The position numbers were made by a program, and so were the translations under genes. The notes under the pieces were generated by a model. The model was not told the DNA's origin, did no database searches, and saw nothing but the letters and a program-made list of their open reading frames with translations. From Flavobacteriales bacterium (GTDB lineage: Bacteria; Bacteroidota; Bacteroidia; Flavobacteriales_D; Sanyastnellaceae), in the NCBI GenBank assembly GCA_027488055.1, contig JAIYCK010000292.1, forward strand, positions 1 through 14,324: a DNA stretch of 14,324 nucleotides, in the 5' to 3' direction. Shown here piece after piece: positions 1 to 7,555 of this stretch. Within the stretch, counting starts at the first letter, position 1, and the number at the start of each line of letters is the position of its first letter.

Positions 1-2
1 CA

Positions 3-287
3 TTTATGAGAATCATCGACACATTCAAAAATGCCAATATCCCGTATATTCTAGTTGAGACACCAAAATTGGGATACATCAATGGATTTGTTGATCATAC
101 AGAAATAACCACAAATTGGTTTAGCTTGTATGGAGAAATTATAAATGGAAATAAGATCTATCCTTATAAGGATTCCATTGATTTTTATGACTGCAACCAT
201 ATGACGCATGAGGGGGTCCTAAAATTCAACAGCGCAATTTTGCCTCATATTCAAGATAAATTGAGATTATCGAATCCAACGAACTAG
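3..287 (+). CDS. 3' end of an SGNH/GDSL-hydrolase-like protein (partial)
   Basis: The reading frame is open to the left edge, so the ATG at position 6 is probably an internal methionine and the true start lies outside the window. About 94 residues are visible. Near the end is D-C-N-H-M-T-H-E-G-V followed by a short helix-like stretch, which resembles the last conserved block of SGNH/GDSL hydrolases, where a D-x-x-H pair supplies the catalytic Asp and His. In that family the enzymes act as esterases or acyl/acetyl-transfer proteins, often on surface polysaccharides. The nucleophile Ser block would lie upstream and cannot be seen, so the assignment rests on one motif. Base composition is visibly more AT-rich than in the genes to the right, which could mean an accessory or transferred region ends here. 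The substrate is unknown. Confidence 0.5.
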   Translation, partial: FMRIIDTFKNANIPYILVETPKLGYINGFVDHTEITTNWFSLYGEIINGNKIYPYKDSIDFYDCNHMTHEGVLKFNSAILPHIQDKLRLSNPTN

Positions 288-841
288 TCTGATCGCTTGT
301 CATAGGCCGGAAATGCCCTTTATAGTGGGAATTACTCATGATCACCTTTCACGCTTAGATGGCAACCATTGCCTCCTCTCGCCCCTGTCTTCCGTTTTAT
401 CAGGGGAACCACAATTCATCAAAGATGCAGTCTCAGACACAAGAATATATCACTTTTATGTGATTCCAACATCTCCTAATCCAAGTTAATATTCCAAGCA
501 AATCAATTGTCTGGCCAAACAAAGGATGACAAAATAACATTTATGGGCCTGTAATGATGATCCTTCAGATTCACCATTAAAATTGATGAACATCAAACAA
601 TGCATAACAATGCACCAAGTCGCACTCCGGCGCGGACTATAAAAGGAAGTCCAGAAAAACCAGTTTAGACTAAAAAAACGTTGAAAAGTACATTTTATAA
701 CTTAATATTGAGCAAAAAATGTTCCTGGTGAGGCCATTCATCGTTTTATTGAATTTATTTCAGAAAGCATCACATTAATTTCATAAAAAGTTCTCAACGG
801 CTTCTTACATTCGCTGCCATTAGCAATTACTACAAAAATAA
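288..841. other. AT-rich intergenic region without a convincing gene
   Basis: This 554-base stretch has no long reading frame on either strand. The longest readable frame is a 58-codon ORF at 313-489 (plus), with no recognisable domain and no clear start signal; it may be chance or a gene remnant. A small inverted repeat (GGACT at 634-638, AGTCC at 648-652) is too weak to call. No intrinsic terminator for the left-edge gene is obvious. The last 40 bases should hold the promoter of the next gene; TACATTCG at 806-813 is a one-mismatch match to TAnnTTTG, but no TTG is found at the expected distance upstream. Confidence 0.5.
806..813 (+). promoter_or_regulatory. Possible -7 box for the lamin-tail gene
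   Basis: TACATTCG matches the Bacteroidota -7 consensus TAnnTTTG at all but one fixed base and lies 28 bases before the ATG at 842. No -33 TTG is seen at the usual 17-23 base spacing, so support is weak. Confidence 0.3.
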
Positions 842-1759
842 ATGAAAAAAACTTTACTTGCTTGCGCTTTCATTACGACCAGCGCTTTGGGCTTTGCACA
901 ATCATGCGCAGACATCTTTATTTCTGAGTATGTCGAGGGCACAAACAATAACAAAGCCATCGAATTGTACAACCCCACCAACCAAACCATCGATCTTGGT
1001 GCAGGCAACTACAAAATGGGCCGCGACCGCGATGGAGCTGGAAACCCCATGCTACTTGCCATCACAGGCGTAATGCCTCCACACAGCGTGCGTGTATTTG
1101 CTCTTGACAAACGCGATCCGAACGGAACGGGCAACGAAATCCCATTGGACAGCGCATTGATCAACCTCGCGGATACATTTTTGAACCCGGTATATGTGCA
1201 AAGCAACTCTCCCATGTATTTTAATGGAGACGATGCTTTTGTATTGATCAAAGGAACTGCCACTATTTTGGACATTGTGGGTAAAATCGGTGAAGATCCA
1301 GGCGAAGCATGGTATGTACCAAGCGATCCTACTACTCGCTACTGGACCAAAGATCAAACTTTGATTCGCAAAAGCTCCATCCAACAAGGGGTGTCGACCA
1401 ATCCAAGTGTATTTGATCCATCACTCGAATGGGACAGCCTTGCGGTGAATACTTTCACCGAATTGGGTCAACACATCTGCTTGTGCGGTGACGCGAGTGT
1501 GTATTCTCCGAAGAGTGCCAACGAATTCAGCTATTTTCCAAACCCAATCGACAATGGCTTATTGGTCATCAAATCGAGCGCTGAAATGGCGAGCTTTAAC
1601 CTCCTTTCAAGCACTGGGCAAGTAGTGGCTAGCGAAAAATTCAACAACCGCAGCTTCAACGTCAACATCCAATTGCCTGAAGCGGCTGCTGGAATGTACT
1701 ACATCGAAGTGGTCTTCCAAGATGGAACCCGCTCGGTTAAAAAACTCTTGGCCAAATAA
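842..1759 (+). CDS. Secreted lamin-tail-domain protein with T9SS type A sorting domain
   Basis: A 305-residue exported protein. Residues 1-20 form a Sec signal peptide (MKK, hydrophobic core, ending G-F-A-Q). Residues from about 21 to 215 look like a lamin tail domain: the opening D-I-F-I-S-E-Y-V-E-G-T-N-N-N-K-A-I-E-L-Y-N is a typical start of this Ig-like beta-sandwich, which is common in bacterial extracellular nucleases and surface proteins. Residues 229-305 form a T9SS type A C-terminal sorting domain, starting near Y-F-P-N-P (231-235) and ending S-V-K-K-L-L-A-K. This predicts export across the outer membrane, then cleavage and surface attachment or release. No catalytic domain is visible, so a binding or scaffold role is inferred. 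It lies 65 bases before a TonB-dependent receptor gene and two genes before a secreted endonuclease, which suggests a joint function. The start is the first ATG before the signal peptide and follows an A-rich tract, as is usual in Bacteroidota. Confidence 0.88.
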   Translation: MKKTLLACAFITTSALGFAQSCADIFISEYVEGTNNNKAIELYNPTNQTIDLGAGNYKMGRDRDGAGNPMLLAITGVMPPHSVRVFALDKRDPNGTGNEIPLDSALINLADTFLNPVYVQSNSPMYFNGDDAFVLIKGTATILDIVGKIGEDPGEAWYVPSDPTTRYWTKDQTLIRKSSIQQGVSTNPSVFDPSLEWDSLAVNTFTELGQHICLCGDASVYSPKSANEFSYFPNPIDNGLLVIKSSAEMASFNLLSSTGQVVASEKFNNRSFNVNIQLPEAAAGMYYIEVVFQDGTRSVKKLLAK

Positions 1760-1780
1760 TCATTATCGGTAATAAAATCT

Positions 1781-1808
1781 AAAAGAGGGGTTTCAAAACC
1801 CCTTTTTT
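1781..1808 (+). terminator. Intrinsic terminator-like hairpin between the lamin-tail gene and the TonB-receptor gene
   Basis: GGGG (1787-1790) pairs with CCCC (1799-1802). The stem extends inward by two T-A pairs around a TCAA loop and outward by A-T pairs, and T6 follows at 1803-1808. It is 21 bases after the stop codon of the lamin-tail gene. It is also only 16 bases before the next start codon, with no recognisable promoter between, so it may act as an attenuator rather than a full stop. Confidence 0.75.
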
Positions 1809-1824
1809 ATGAACGCTTAACGCC

Positions 1825-4491
1825 ATGAAAAAGATTCTCGCTCTGTGTGTTGCATTGGCTGCAATATCCTTGAATTTAAGCGCACAATTCGTTGTGTCTG
1901 GAGTTGTCAAAGATGCTTTGACCAACGAAACTCTTCCCAGTGTCAATGTGCTGTATGGCAAGGGTCAAGGGGTAGTGACTGATCTAGACGGAAAATTCGA
2001 AGTAAGCCTGCCCAAAGGTGAATACGAATTTCAATTCATGTTTGTTGGCTATACAACTCAAAATATGCGCGTCTCGATTTTTGATACCAACCTCAGCTTG
2101 GTCATCCAACTCGAGTCAGAAGTGCTCAATGAGGTCAACGTGACGGCCGACATCGCCGTAGGTAGAAGAACCCCAGTGGCTTTCTCCAACATTGATCCCC
2201 GCAAAATCAGAGAAGAACTCGGAACGCAGGATCTGCCGCTTTTGCTGAATAGCACTCCCGGCGTGTACGCTACCTCCAGTGGTGGTGGAGATGGAGATGC
2301 ACGTATCAATATCCGTGGATTCAATCAACGCTACGTGGCTGTCATGATTGATGGTGTACCCATGAATGATATGGAAAACGGATGGGTTTATTGGAGCAAT
2401 TGGTTTGGCTTGGATGGGGTTACCAATCGCGTGCAAGTCCAACGCGGTTTGGGCGCCAGCAAATTGGCAGTGCCTTCGATTGGTGGTACCATCAATATCT
2501 CTACAGCCGGTATCGAGGAAAAGAAAAAGATAACCATCAGCTCAGAGTATGGCAACAACTTCAATGCGCGTTTGATGGTCGGGCTCAACTCAGGCCGCCT
2601 CAAAAATGGTTGGGGAATCACCTCCGCTTTCAGCATCAAGCGCAACGATGGATGGGTGGACCACCTTGGCTCACGTCAATTGTTCTATTATTTTAAGGTC
2701 ACGAAGGAATTCACCGAAACACAAAACCTGACCTTCAGTATCATGGGCAGTCCACAGATGCACGAACAACGCATTGGCCGCCAACCGCTCTACATCTACA
2801 GCCGCTCCATGGCCGAAGACTTGGGCCAAGATGTGCCCAATGCGGACGCTGCTCCCGGCACCTTGCTATATGGGGACTTCGGTGCCCGCTACAATCCCTA
2901 TTGGGGAACTCTTGCTCGCACGCGCAACAATCCAAATGCAGAGAGCGAGGAAATGGCCGATCGCGTCAACTACTACCACAAGCCAATCATCAATATCAAG
3001 CATTTTTGGACTCCCGACCCTAAACTAGCGATTTCCAATGTGGTCTACGCATCTTTCGGAAACGGCGGAGGCACCGCTCTGAAATCAGGCGCTTACAACC
3101 AATATGGTCAAACCGATTTCCAAACCATTTACAACATTAACTCCTATGGAAGCATTTTTGACCATCCGGGAGATCCTCAATTCGTAAGCGATACATCACA
3201 ATACAAATCTACCAATTACCTCACATCTCGGATCAACAATCACGTCTGGGTGGGCTTGCTCTCAACCTTCAAATACAAATGGACCAAAACATTTGAATTG
3301 AGTGGTGGTATTGATGCGCGCTATTATCACACCGATCGCTATGCCATCGTGTACGACCTACTCGGAGGCGATTATGCTGTGCCCAATGCATCTGGATTCG
3401 ATCAAAACAACCCCGACAAACTCGTGGTAAGAGAAAACGAAAAATTCGACTATCACATCCGCAGCTATGTGCGTCAACAAGGTGCTTTCTTCCTTGGAGA
3501 ATATAAGAAAAACAATTGGTCTGCCTTTGTGAATGCCACGGCCTCCCTCATGACGTACAATCGGATCAATTACTTCGGAAAAAAACTTGACGATGGTACG
3601 TATCCTACCAGCGGCACGAAGGCTTTTCCTGGTGCCACCATCAAAGGTGGTTTCAATGTAAATTTAAGTAAGCAGCAAAGCATTTTTGTGAACACCGGTT
3701 ACATCAGCCGTGCCCCAATGCTCAACAATATTTATAACTCCACATCGCTGGATACTTATGCCAATTTGAACAACGAAAAGTTGTCTGCCATCGAAGGTGG
3801 GTACATGTTCAATTCCAAAGAATGGTCGCTTACTGCCAATGCCTATTATACCATTTGGAACAACAAACCAGTGATTCAAACCGTGAGCATCGGCACGGAA
3901 TCATACAGGGTGAGCGTGCCAGGAATGAACGCCTTGCACAAAGGGGTGGAACTTGATGGCGAATACAAAATCGACAACAAACTCAATATTGAAGGAGCCA
4001 TCAGTTTCGGAAACTGGGAGTGGACATCCAACCGCGAAGCCATTGTAACTTCGGAGGATGGAACCACCGTGCTTGATACTGTGGTCTTCTCGGCAAAAGG
4101 TGTGCGCGTAGGCGATGCCGCTCAAACACAAGCATCCTTTGGCGTGCGTTGGGCGCCATTCAAAGGCTTTTATATCAAGCCGCGATTCACATTCTTTACC
4201 AACAATTTCGCAGACTTTTCGCCAGAATCACTGGCGGGCACCAATGCCAATCGCCAATCGTGGGAAATGCCAAGTTACTACCTCATTGATATCAACTTCG
4301 GATACAATTACAAACTCAACAAGAGTGGTGATCAACTTGGCCTGAAAGTCAACTTAATGAATGTAACCGACAACCTATACATTTCCGATGCCCGCAACAA
4401 CGAATATGGTTCCAACTTCGACGCCGCAAGCGCCGGGGTATACGTGGGCATGGGCTTCCGCTGGAACATCGGTCTTCAATACACTTTTTAA
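1825..4491 (+). CDS. TonB-dependent outer-membrane receptor with CarboxypepD_reg-like domain
   Basis: An 888-residue outer-membrane active transporter that would use TonB/ExbBD energy to import a substrate bound at the cell surface. Residues 1-21 are a signal peptide ending L-S-A-Q. Residues about 22-100 match the carboxypeptidase-regulatory-like beta-sandwich found at the N-terminus of many Bacteroidota receptors (S-G-V-V-K-D...G-V-V-T-D-L-D-G-K-F). The plug domain covers about 115-235 and includes R-I-N-I-R-G-F (160-166), I-D-G-V-P-M and a V-Q-R-G-L-G-A-S-K...G-G-T-I-N-I stretch. The rest is the 22-stranded barrel, ending in the aromatic residue F888 expected for BAM insertion. No SusD partner lies next to it, so it is not a standard SusCD pair. 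The next gene (33-base gap, same strand) encodes a secreted endonuclease, which suggests nucleotides, phosphate or DNA fragments as cargo; this is inferred. The substrate cannot be read from the sequence. Confidence 0.93.
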   Translation: MKKILALCVALAAISLNLSAQFVVSGVVKDALTNETLPSVNVLYGKGQGVVTDLDGKFEVSLPKGEYEFQFMFVGYTTQNMRVSIFDTNLSLVIQLESEVLNEVNVTADIAVGRRTPVAFSNIDPRKIREELGTQDLPLLLNSTPGVYATSSGGGDGDARINIRGFNQRYVAVMIDGVPMNDMENGWVYWSNWFGLDGVTNRVQVQRGLGASKLAVPSIGGTINISTAGIEEKKKITISSEYGNNFNARLMVGLNSGRLKNGWGITSAFSIKRNDGWVDHLGSRQLFYYFKVTKEFTETQNLTFSIMGSPQMHEQRIGRQPLYIYSRSMAEDLGQDVPNADAAPGTLLYGDFGARYNPYWGTLARTRNNPNAESEEMADRVNYYHKPIINIKHFWTPDPKLAISNVVYASFGNGGGTALKSGAYNQYGQTDFQTIYNINSYGSIFDHPGDPQFVSDTSQYKSTNYLTSRINNHVWVGLLSTFKYKWTKTFELSGGIDARYYHTDRYAIVYDLLGGDYAVPNASGFDQNNPDKLVVRENEKFDYHIRSYVRQQGAFFLGEYKKNNWSAFVNATASLMTYNRINYFGKKLDDGTYPTSGTKAFPGATIKGGFNVNLSKQQSIFVNTGYISRAPMLNNIYNSTSLDTYANLNNEKLSAIEGGYMFNSKEWSLTANAYYTIWNNKPVIQTVSIGTESYRVSVPGMNALHKGVELDGEYKIDNKLNIEGAISFGNWEWTSNREAIVTSEDGTTVLDTVVFSAKGVRVGDAAQTQASFGVRWAPFKGFYIKPRFTFFTNNFADFSPESLAGTNANRQSWEMPSYYLIDINFGYNYKLNKSGDQLGLKVNLMNVTDNLYISDARNNEYGSNFDAASAGVYVGMGFRWNIGLQYTF

Positions 4492-4524
4492 TTCGCTTTT
4501 AAATTTTTCAAATTCAATAATCAA

Positions 4525-6939
4525 ATGAAAAAAATTCTTCTCTCTCTGTTCATGACGATGGCGACCATGCTTATTGGTCTTGCGCAAGCCGTGCTGCCCA
4601 CTGCATGGAATTTCGATGACGCTACTCCCACTGGTTGGAGCGAGTCATTGGGTGGTAGCAATACGCGCTATACCCTTGGACTGGTCGGTCAAGCCTGTCG
4701 CTTGGATCAAACCAATGATTTCGTTTTGGTGACTTTCGCTGAGGAGCCAGGTGCCCTTAACTACAGCATCAAAGGCCAAAATCAAGGTGGCGCTTGGATC
4801 GGTGATTTCACCATTGAAGAATCAGTGGATGGAACTACCTATACTCCTCTCTTTGCCTTTAGCGGCGCAGAGTTGCCAACGGCAGCATTCACCGCATACA
4901 GCCATACTCCCAATGCAGCATCGCGCTATTTGCGTTTTTATTTCACCAACAAAGTGAGTGGTCACAATGTGGCCATCGATGAGGTTACGCTGGGCACACC
5001 GACAGCCTCTTCTGCGCAAGAAATCAACATCACGGACGGTACCGAAAATATCCCTAGTGATTTCACTTTTGTGATGGGCAATAATGCGCAACAAATTTTC
5101 ACTATTGAAAATTTAGGTCTCCAAAATGCACTTGACATTACATCAATCACCTTAGGCGGTGCCAATGCTGATCAATTCTCTTTGATCGCAGAGCCTTCGA
5201 CTATTGCTGCTGGTGGTAATGCAACCTTTACCCTCGAATTCAACCCAACCGGATCTGGATCCATGTTCTGCACAATTACAGTAACAAGCAATGATAGCAG
5301 TGAAGGAACCTATGTGATCAACGTGTACGCCATTGCAGGCGATTATGCCACTGAACCAACAGCTGCTCCTCAGGCGATCGCATTCTCCAATGTGAGCTCT
5401 TGGGACTACAATGTCACTGTGAATGCTGCCAACAACACGGCCGAACATTTCATCGTTTTGCGCAAAATGGGAAGCGCCGTTACAGAAATGCCGATGGATG
5501 GCTCAACCTATGTCGTAGGAGATATGATTGGCGATGCACAAGTGGTCTATGTAGGAAATGCAGGTGTGGCTCACAATGCACGCTATATCAGTTCAAGCAC
5601 TCAATACCACTATGCTGCTTTTGCTTTCAATGGCCCAACCGCTTTTGAAAACTACCTAACCTCCGCTGCAGCCAACAATGTGGTGACCACGAATGACCCT
5701 GATTTCGCAGGCTATTATGCTGGTGTGGATGTCAATTCTCCCGCCTTTGTTTCGCAATTGACAGCAGCCTTGAATCCTGCCAATTTCTTTCAAATATTCT
5801 ATAGCAATTACACAAGCACATTGATCAATAATTTTTACGTGCAAGATGCCGCTATCGATGGCGTTCCTTTCAGCATGGTAGAATGCCAATATAGCCTTGA
5901 TCCATATTATTTTCCAAGCGGTTTCCAGTGGTGGAATGGTCAAACAGATGCAGAGTTAAGTCGCGAGCATAGCTTCCCACAAAGCTGGATGCCTACTTAT
6001 TTCGATGCAGGATTTGATGACTCCGATGAAGTGAGTGATTTGCACAATCTATTCCCTGTCAACCAAGAAGAATGCAATGCAGTGCGCAGCAATTATCCGT
6101 ATGGTGAAGTAACCAATATCACTTCATCTCATTTCGATGCGCTTTATGGCACCAATAATCTCAATCAAACGGTATACGAGCCTCGCGACGCATTCAAAGG
6201 CAATGCAGCTCGTGGGATCATGTATCAAGCCACTAAACACTTTACAAGTTCTGAGGACTTCAGCTTACCTGAGCAAATCTCTATCATTGTTCCGTATGGT
6301 CAAAACGAATACTTGCTCAAGCAATGGCATTTCGGTGATGCTCCTGATAACTTGGAAATAGCACGCAACGAATACATCGAAACAGAGCAACACAATCGCA
6401 ACCCATATATCGATGATCCAAGCTATGCTTGCCACGTGCGTTTTCAAAATATGACCAAATGGGCTCCACTTTGGTCGGTGAGTGGCAACACTTTGACTTG
6501 CACGGATCAAGCAATTTCTTACCAATGGTACATGAACGGAACGGCCATTGACGGTGCTACTGCTGCTTCCTATGAAATCACAGATACGGCTTCATATTCC
6601 GTTGCTGTTCAGCAATTCGCACAATGCCCTGTGATCAGCTCACCAGAGGTAGCTGTGAACTTCGTAGCCGTGCAAGAATTGCCCTATGCCGTAACAGGTA
6701 TCAATGTATACCCGAATCCTTCTGAGGGTCAATTCACTTTGCAAGCAAACGCAATGAGCAGCCAGCAGGCTACTTTGCGCACAGTAGACTCAACTGGACG
6801 CACGGTGCAAGAACAAACCATCGTACTGAATCAAGGAAGCAACCAAATCACTGTGGACCAGCAGCTGACTTCTGGTTATTATCAGTTGCAATTGATCGCA
6901 GGCGCATCTATTTACCGCCAAGGCCTGATTATTAAATAG
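4525..6939 (+). CDS. Multidomain secreted endonuclease I (His-Me finger DNase) with T9SS sorting domain
   Basis: An 804-residue exported nuclease. Residues 1-21 are the signal peptide. Residues about 22-160 look like a beta-sandwich (W-N-F-D-D...V-A-I-D-E-V-T-L-G). Residues about 166-270 resemble a choice-of-anchor D/ASPM-SPD2-Hydin-type Ig domain, and about 275-390 a fibronectin-like region. Residues about 392-650 are an endonuclease I domain: R-E-H (480-482), D-L-H-N-L (505-509), R-S-N (521-523), D-A-F-K-G-N-A-A-R-G (555-564) and N-R-N-P-Y-I-D (624-630). In the characterised relative Vvn the Glu-His of the R-E-H motif provides metal binding and the general base, so E481 and H482 are the likely equivalents. 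Residues 653-712 look Ig-like, and 724-804 are a T9SS type A tail starting V-Y-P-N-P (728-732). The enzyme should cut DNA, and possibly RNA, without sequence specificity outside the cell. It probably shares a transcript with the receptor gene upstream. Confidence 0.92.
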   Translation: MKKILLSLFMTMATMLIGLAQAVLPTAWNFDDATPTGWSESLGGSNTRYTLGLVGQACRLDQTNDFVLVTFAEEPGALNYSIKGQNQGGAWIGDFTIEESVDGTTYTPLFAFSGAELPTAAFTAYSHTPNAASRYLRFYFTNKVSGHNVAIDEVTLGTPTASSAQEINITDGTENIPSDFTFVMGNNAQQIFTIENLGLQNALDITSITLGGANADQFSLIAEPSTIAAGGNATFTLEFNPTGSGSMFCTITVTSNDSSEGTYVINVYAIAGDYATEPTAAPQAIAFSNVSSWDYNVTVNAANNTAEHFIVLRKMGSAVTEMPMDGSTYVVGDMIGDAQVVYVGNAGVAHNARYISSSTQYHYAAFAFNGPTAFENYLTSAAANNVVTTNDPDFAGYYAGVDVNSPAFVSQLTAALNPANFFQIFYSNYTSTLINNFYVQDAAIDGVPFSMVECQYSLDPYYFPSGFQWWNGQTDAELSREHSFPQSWMPTYFDAGFDDSDEVSDLHNLFPVNQEECNAVRSNYPYGEVTNITSSHFDALYGTNNLNQTVYEPRDAFKGNAARGIMYQATKHFTSSEDFSLPEQISIIVPYGQNEYLLKQWHFGDAPDNLEIARNEYIETEQHNRNPYIDDPSYACHVRFQNMTKWAPLWSVSGNTLTCTDQAISYQWYMNGTAIDGATAASYEITDTASYSVAVQQFAQCPVISSPEVAVNFVAVQELPYAVTGINVYPNPSEGQFTLQANAMSSQQATLRTVDSTGRTVQEQTIVLNQGSNQITVDQQLTSGYYQLQLIAGASIYRQGLIIK

Positions 6940-6940
6940 T

Positions 6941-6970
6941 TTGGTATTTCAATAAATAAGTTTATATTTG
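6941..6970 (+). promoter_or_regulatory. Bacteroidota-type promoter of rimP-nusA
   Basis: TTG at 6941-6943, a 19-base spacer, then TATATTTG at 6963-6970 exactly match the -33 TTG / -7 TAnnTTTG pattern of the Bacteroidota housekeeping sigma factor. Transcription would start at about 6974-6977, giving an untranslated leader of about 50 bases before the rimP ATG. Confidence 0.75.
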
Positions 6971-6998
6971 CATCGCTTTCGGTACGATGTAATGCAAG

Positions 6999-7025
6999 AA
7001 GAGGGGTCGCAAGCCCCTCTTTTTT
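6999..7025 (+). terminator. Terminator-like hairpin in the rimP leader, touching the start codon
   Basis: AAGAGGGG (6999-7006) pairs with CCCCTCTT (7014-7021). The loop TCGCAAG can close as a C-GCAA-G GNRA tetraloop with one bulged T. A run of T (7020-7025) leads straight into the ATG at 7026. The hairpin could end transcripts of the endonuclease operon, but it also lies inside the rimP mRNA leader downstream of the promoter at 6963, so it may attenuate rimP-nusA transcription or hide the ribosome-binding region. Confidence 0.7.
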
Positions 7026-7529
7026 ATGTCCTCAAGCCAAGAGCCACAAATTATTCGTCAGGTGATTACAAAAGATATAGTGACCAATCATATTGAAGAA
7101 AGAATCGCAGAGAGCGACATCTTCATCGTGGACGTAACTGTGCGTCCAGGCAATGTGATCGAGGTGACCTTGGATGCTGATGGCGGCATTAGTATCGAAT
7201 CATGCACCGAAGTGCACCGCCACCTTTTGAAACAAATGGACCGTGAGGTGGAAGATTATTCACTCGTTGTGGGTTCACCTGATTTGACAAAGCCGCTCTT
7301 GGTCAGACGCCAATATGTGAAAAACATTGGCCGCTCATTGGCTGTTAAAACACGCGAAGGCAATAAATTCGAAGGTGTGTTGACCCATGTGACGGATACT
7401 GACATCACCTTGCACACCCGAAACAAAGAAGATGTGCCGGGTAAAAAAAGCAAACAATGGGTAGAACGCGATAAACTAATCGCATTCGACCAAATCGACA
7501 TAGCAAAAATTGTGATTCAATTTAAATAA
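7026..7529 (+). CDS. rimP: Ribosome maturation factor RimP
   Basis: A 167-residue cytoplasmic protein needed for maturation of the 30S subunit. The N-terminal domain carries the family pattern V-T-L-D-A-D-G-G-I-S-I (47-57) with S-C-T-E-V-H-R (59-65), followed by the block V-G-S-P-D-L-T-K-P-L (82-91), where most relatives have S-P-G-L. The C-terminal SH3-like domain begins near R-R-Q-Y-V-K-N-I-G-R (94-103) and ends V-I-Q-F-K. The gene order rimP-nusA with a 26-base gap is typical and supports the call. The start is uncertain: ATG 7026 abuts the T-run of a hairpin, and the first dozen residues look extra compared with the family. GTG at 7062 or 7083 would be alternatives and would leave the hairpin wholly in the leader. 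Confidence 0.93.
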   Translation: MSSSQEPQIIRQVITKDIVTNHIEERIAESDIFIVDVTVRPGNVIEVTLDADGGISIESCTEVHRHLLKQMDREVEDYSLVVGSPDLTKPLLVRRQYVKNIGRSLAVKTREGNKFEGVLTHVTDTDITLHTRNKEDVPGKKSKQWVERDKLIAFDQIDIAKIVIQFK

Positions 7530-7555
7530 ATACAGATACACCTAAATTCAAGACA

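Noticed and set aside
313..489. 58-codon plus-strand frame as a gene
   Set aside because: No recognisable motif, no start-site signal and no conserved context; kept only as a possible remnant.
1809..1820. Three-codon frame as a real leader peptide
   Set aside because: Too short to support as a gene; mentioned only as a possible coupling element.
2058..2442. Overlapping minus-strand frames inside the TonB-receptor gene
   Set aside because: They mirror the coding frame of a clear 888-residue gene and show no protein-like motifs.
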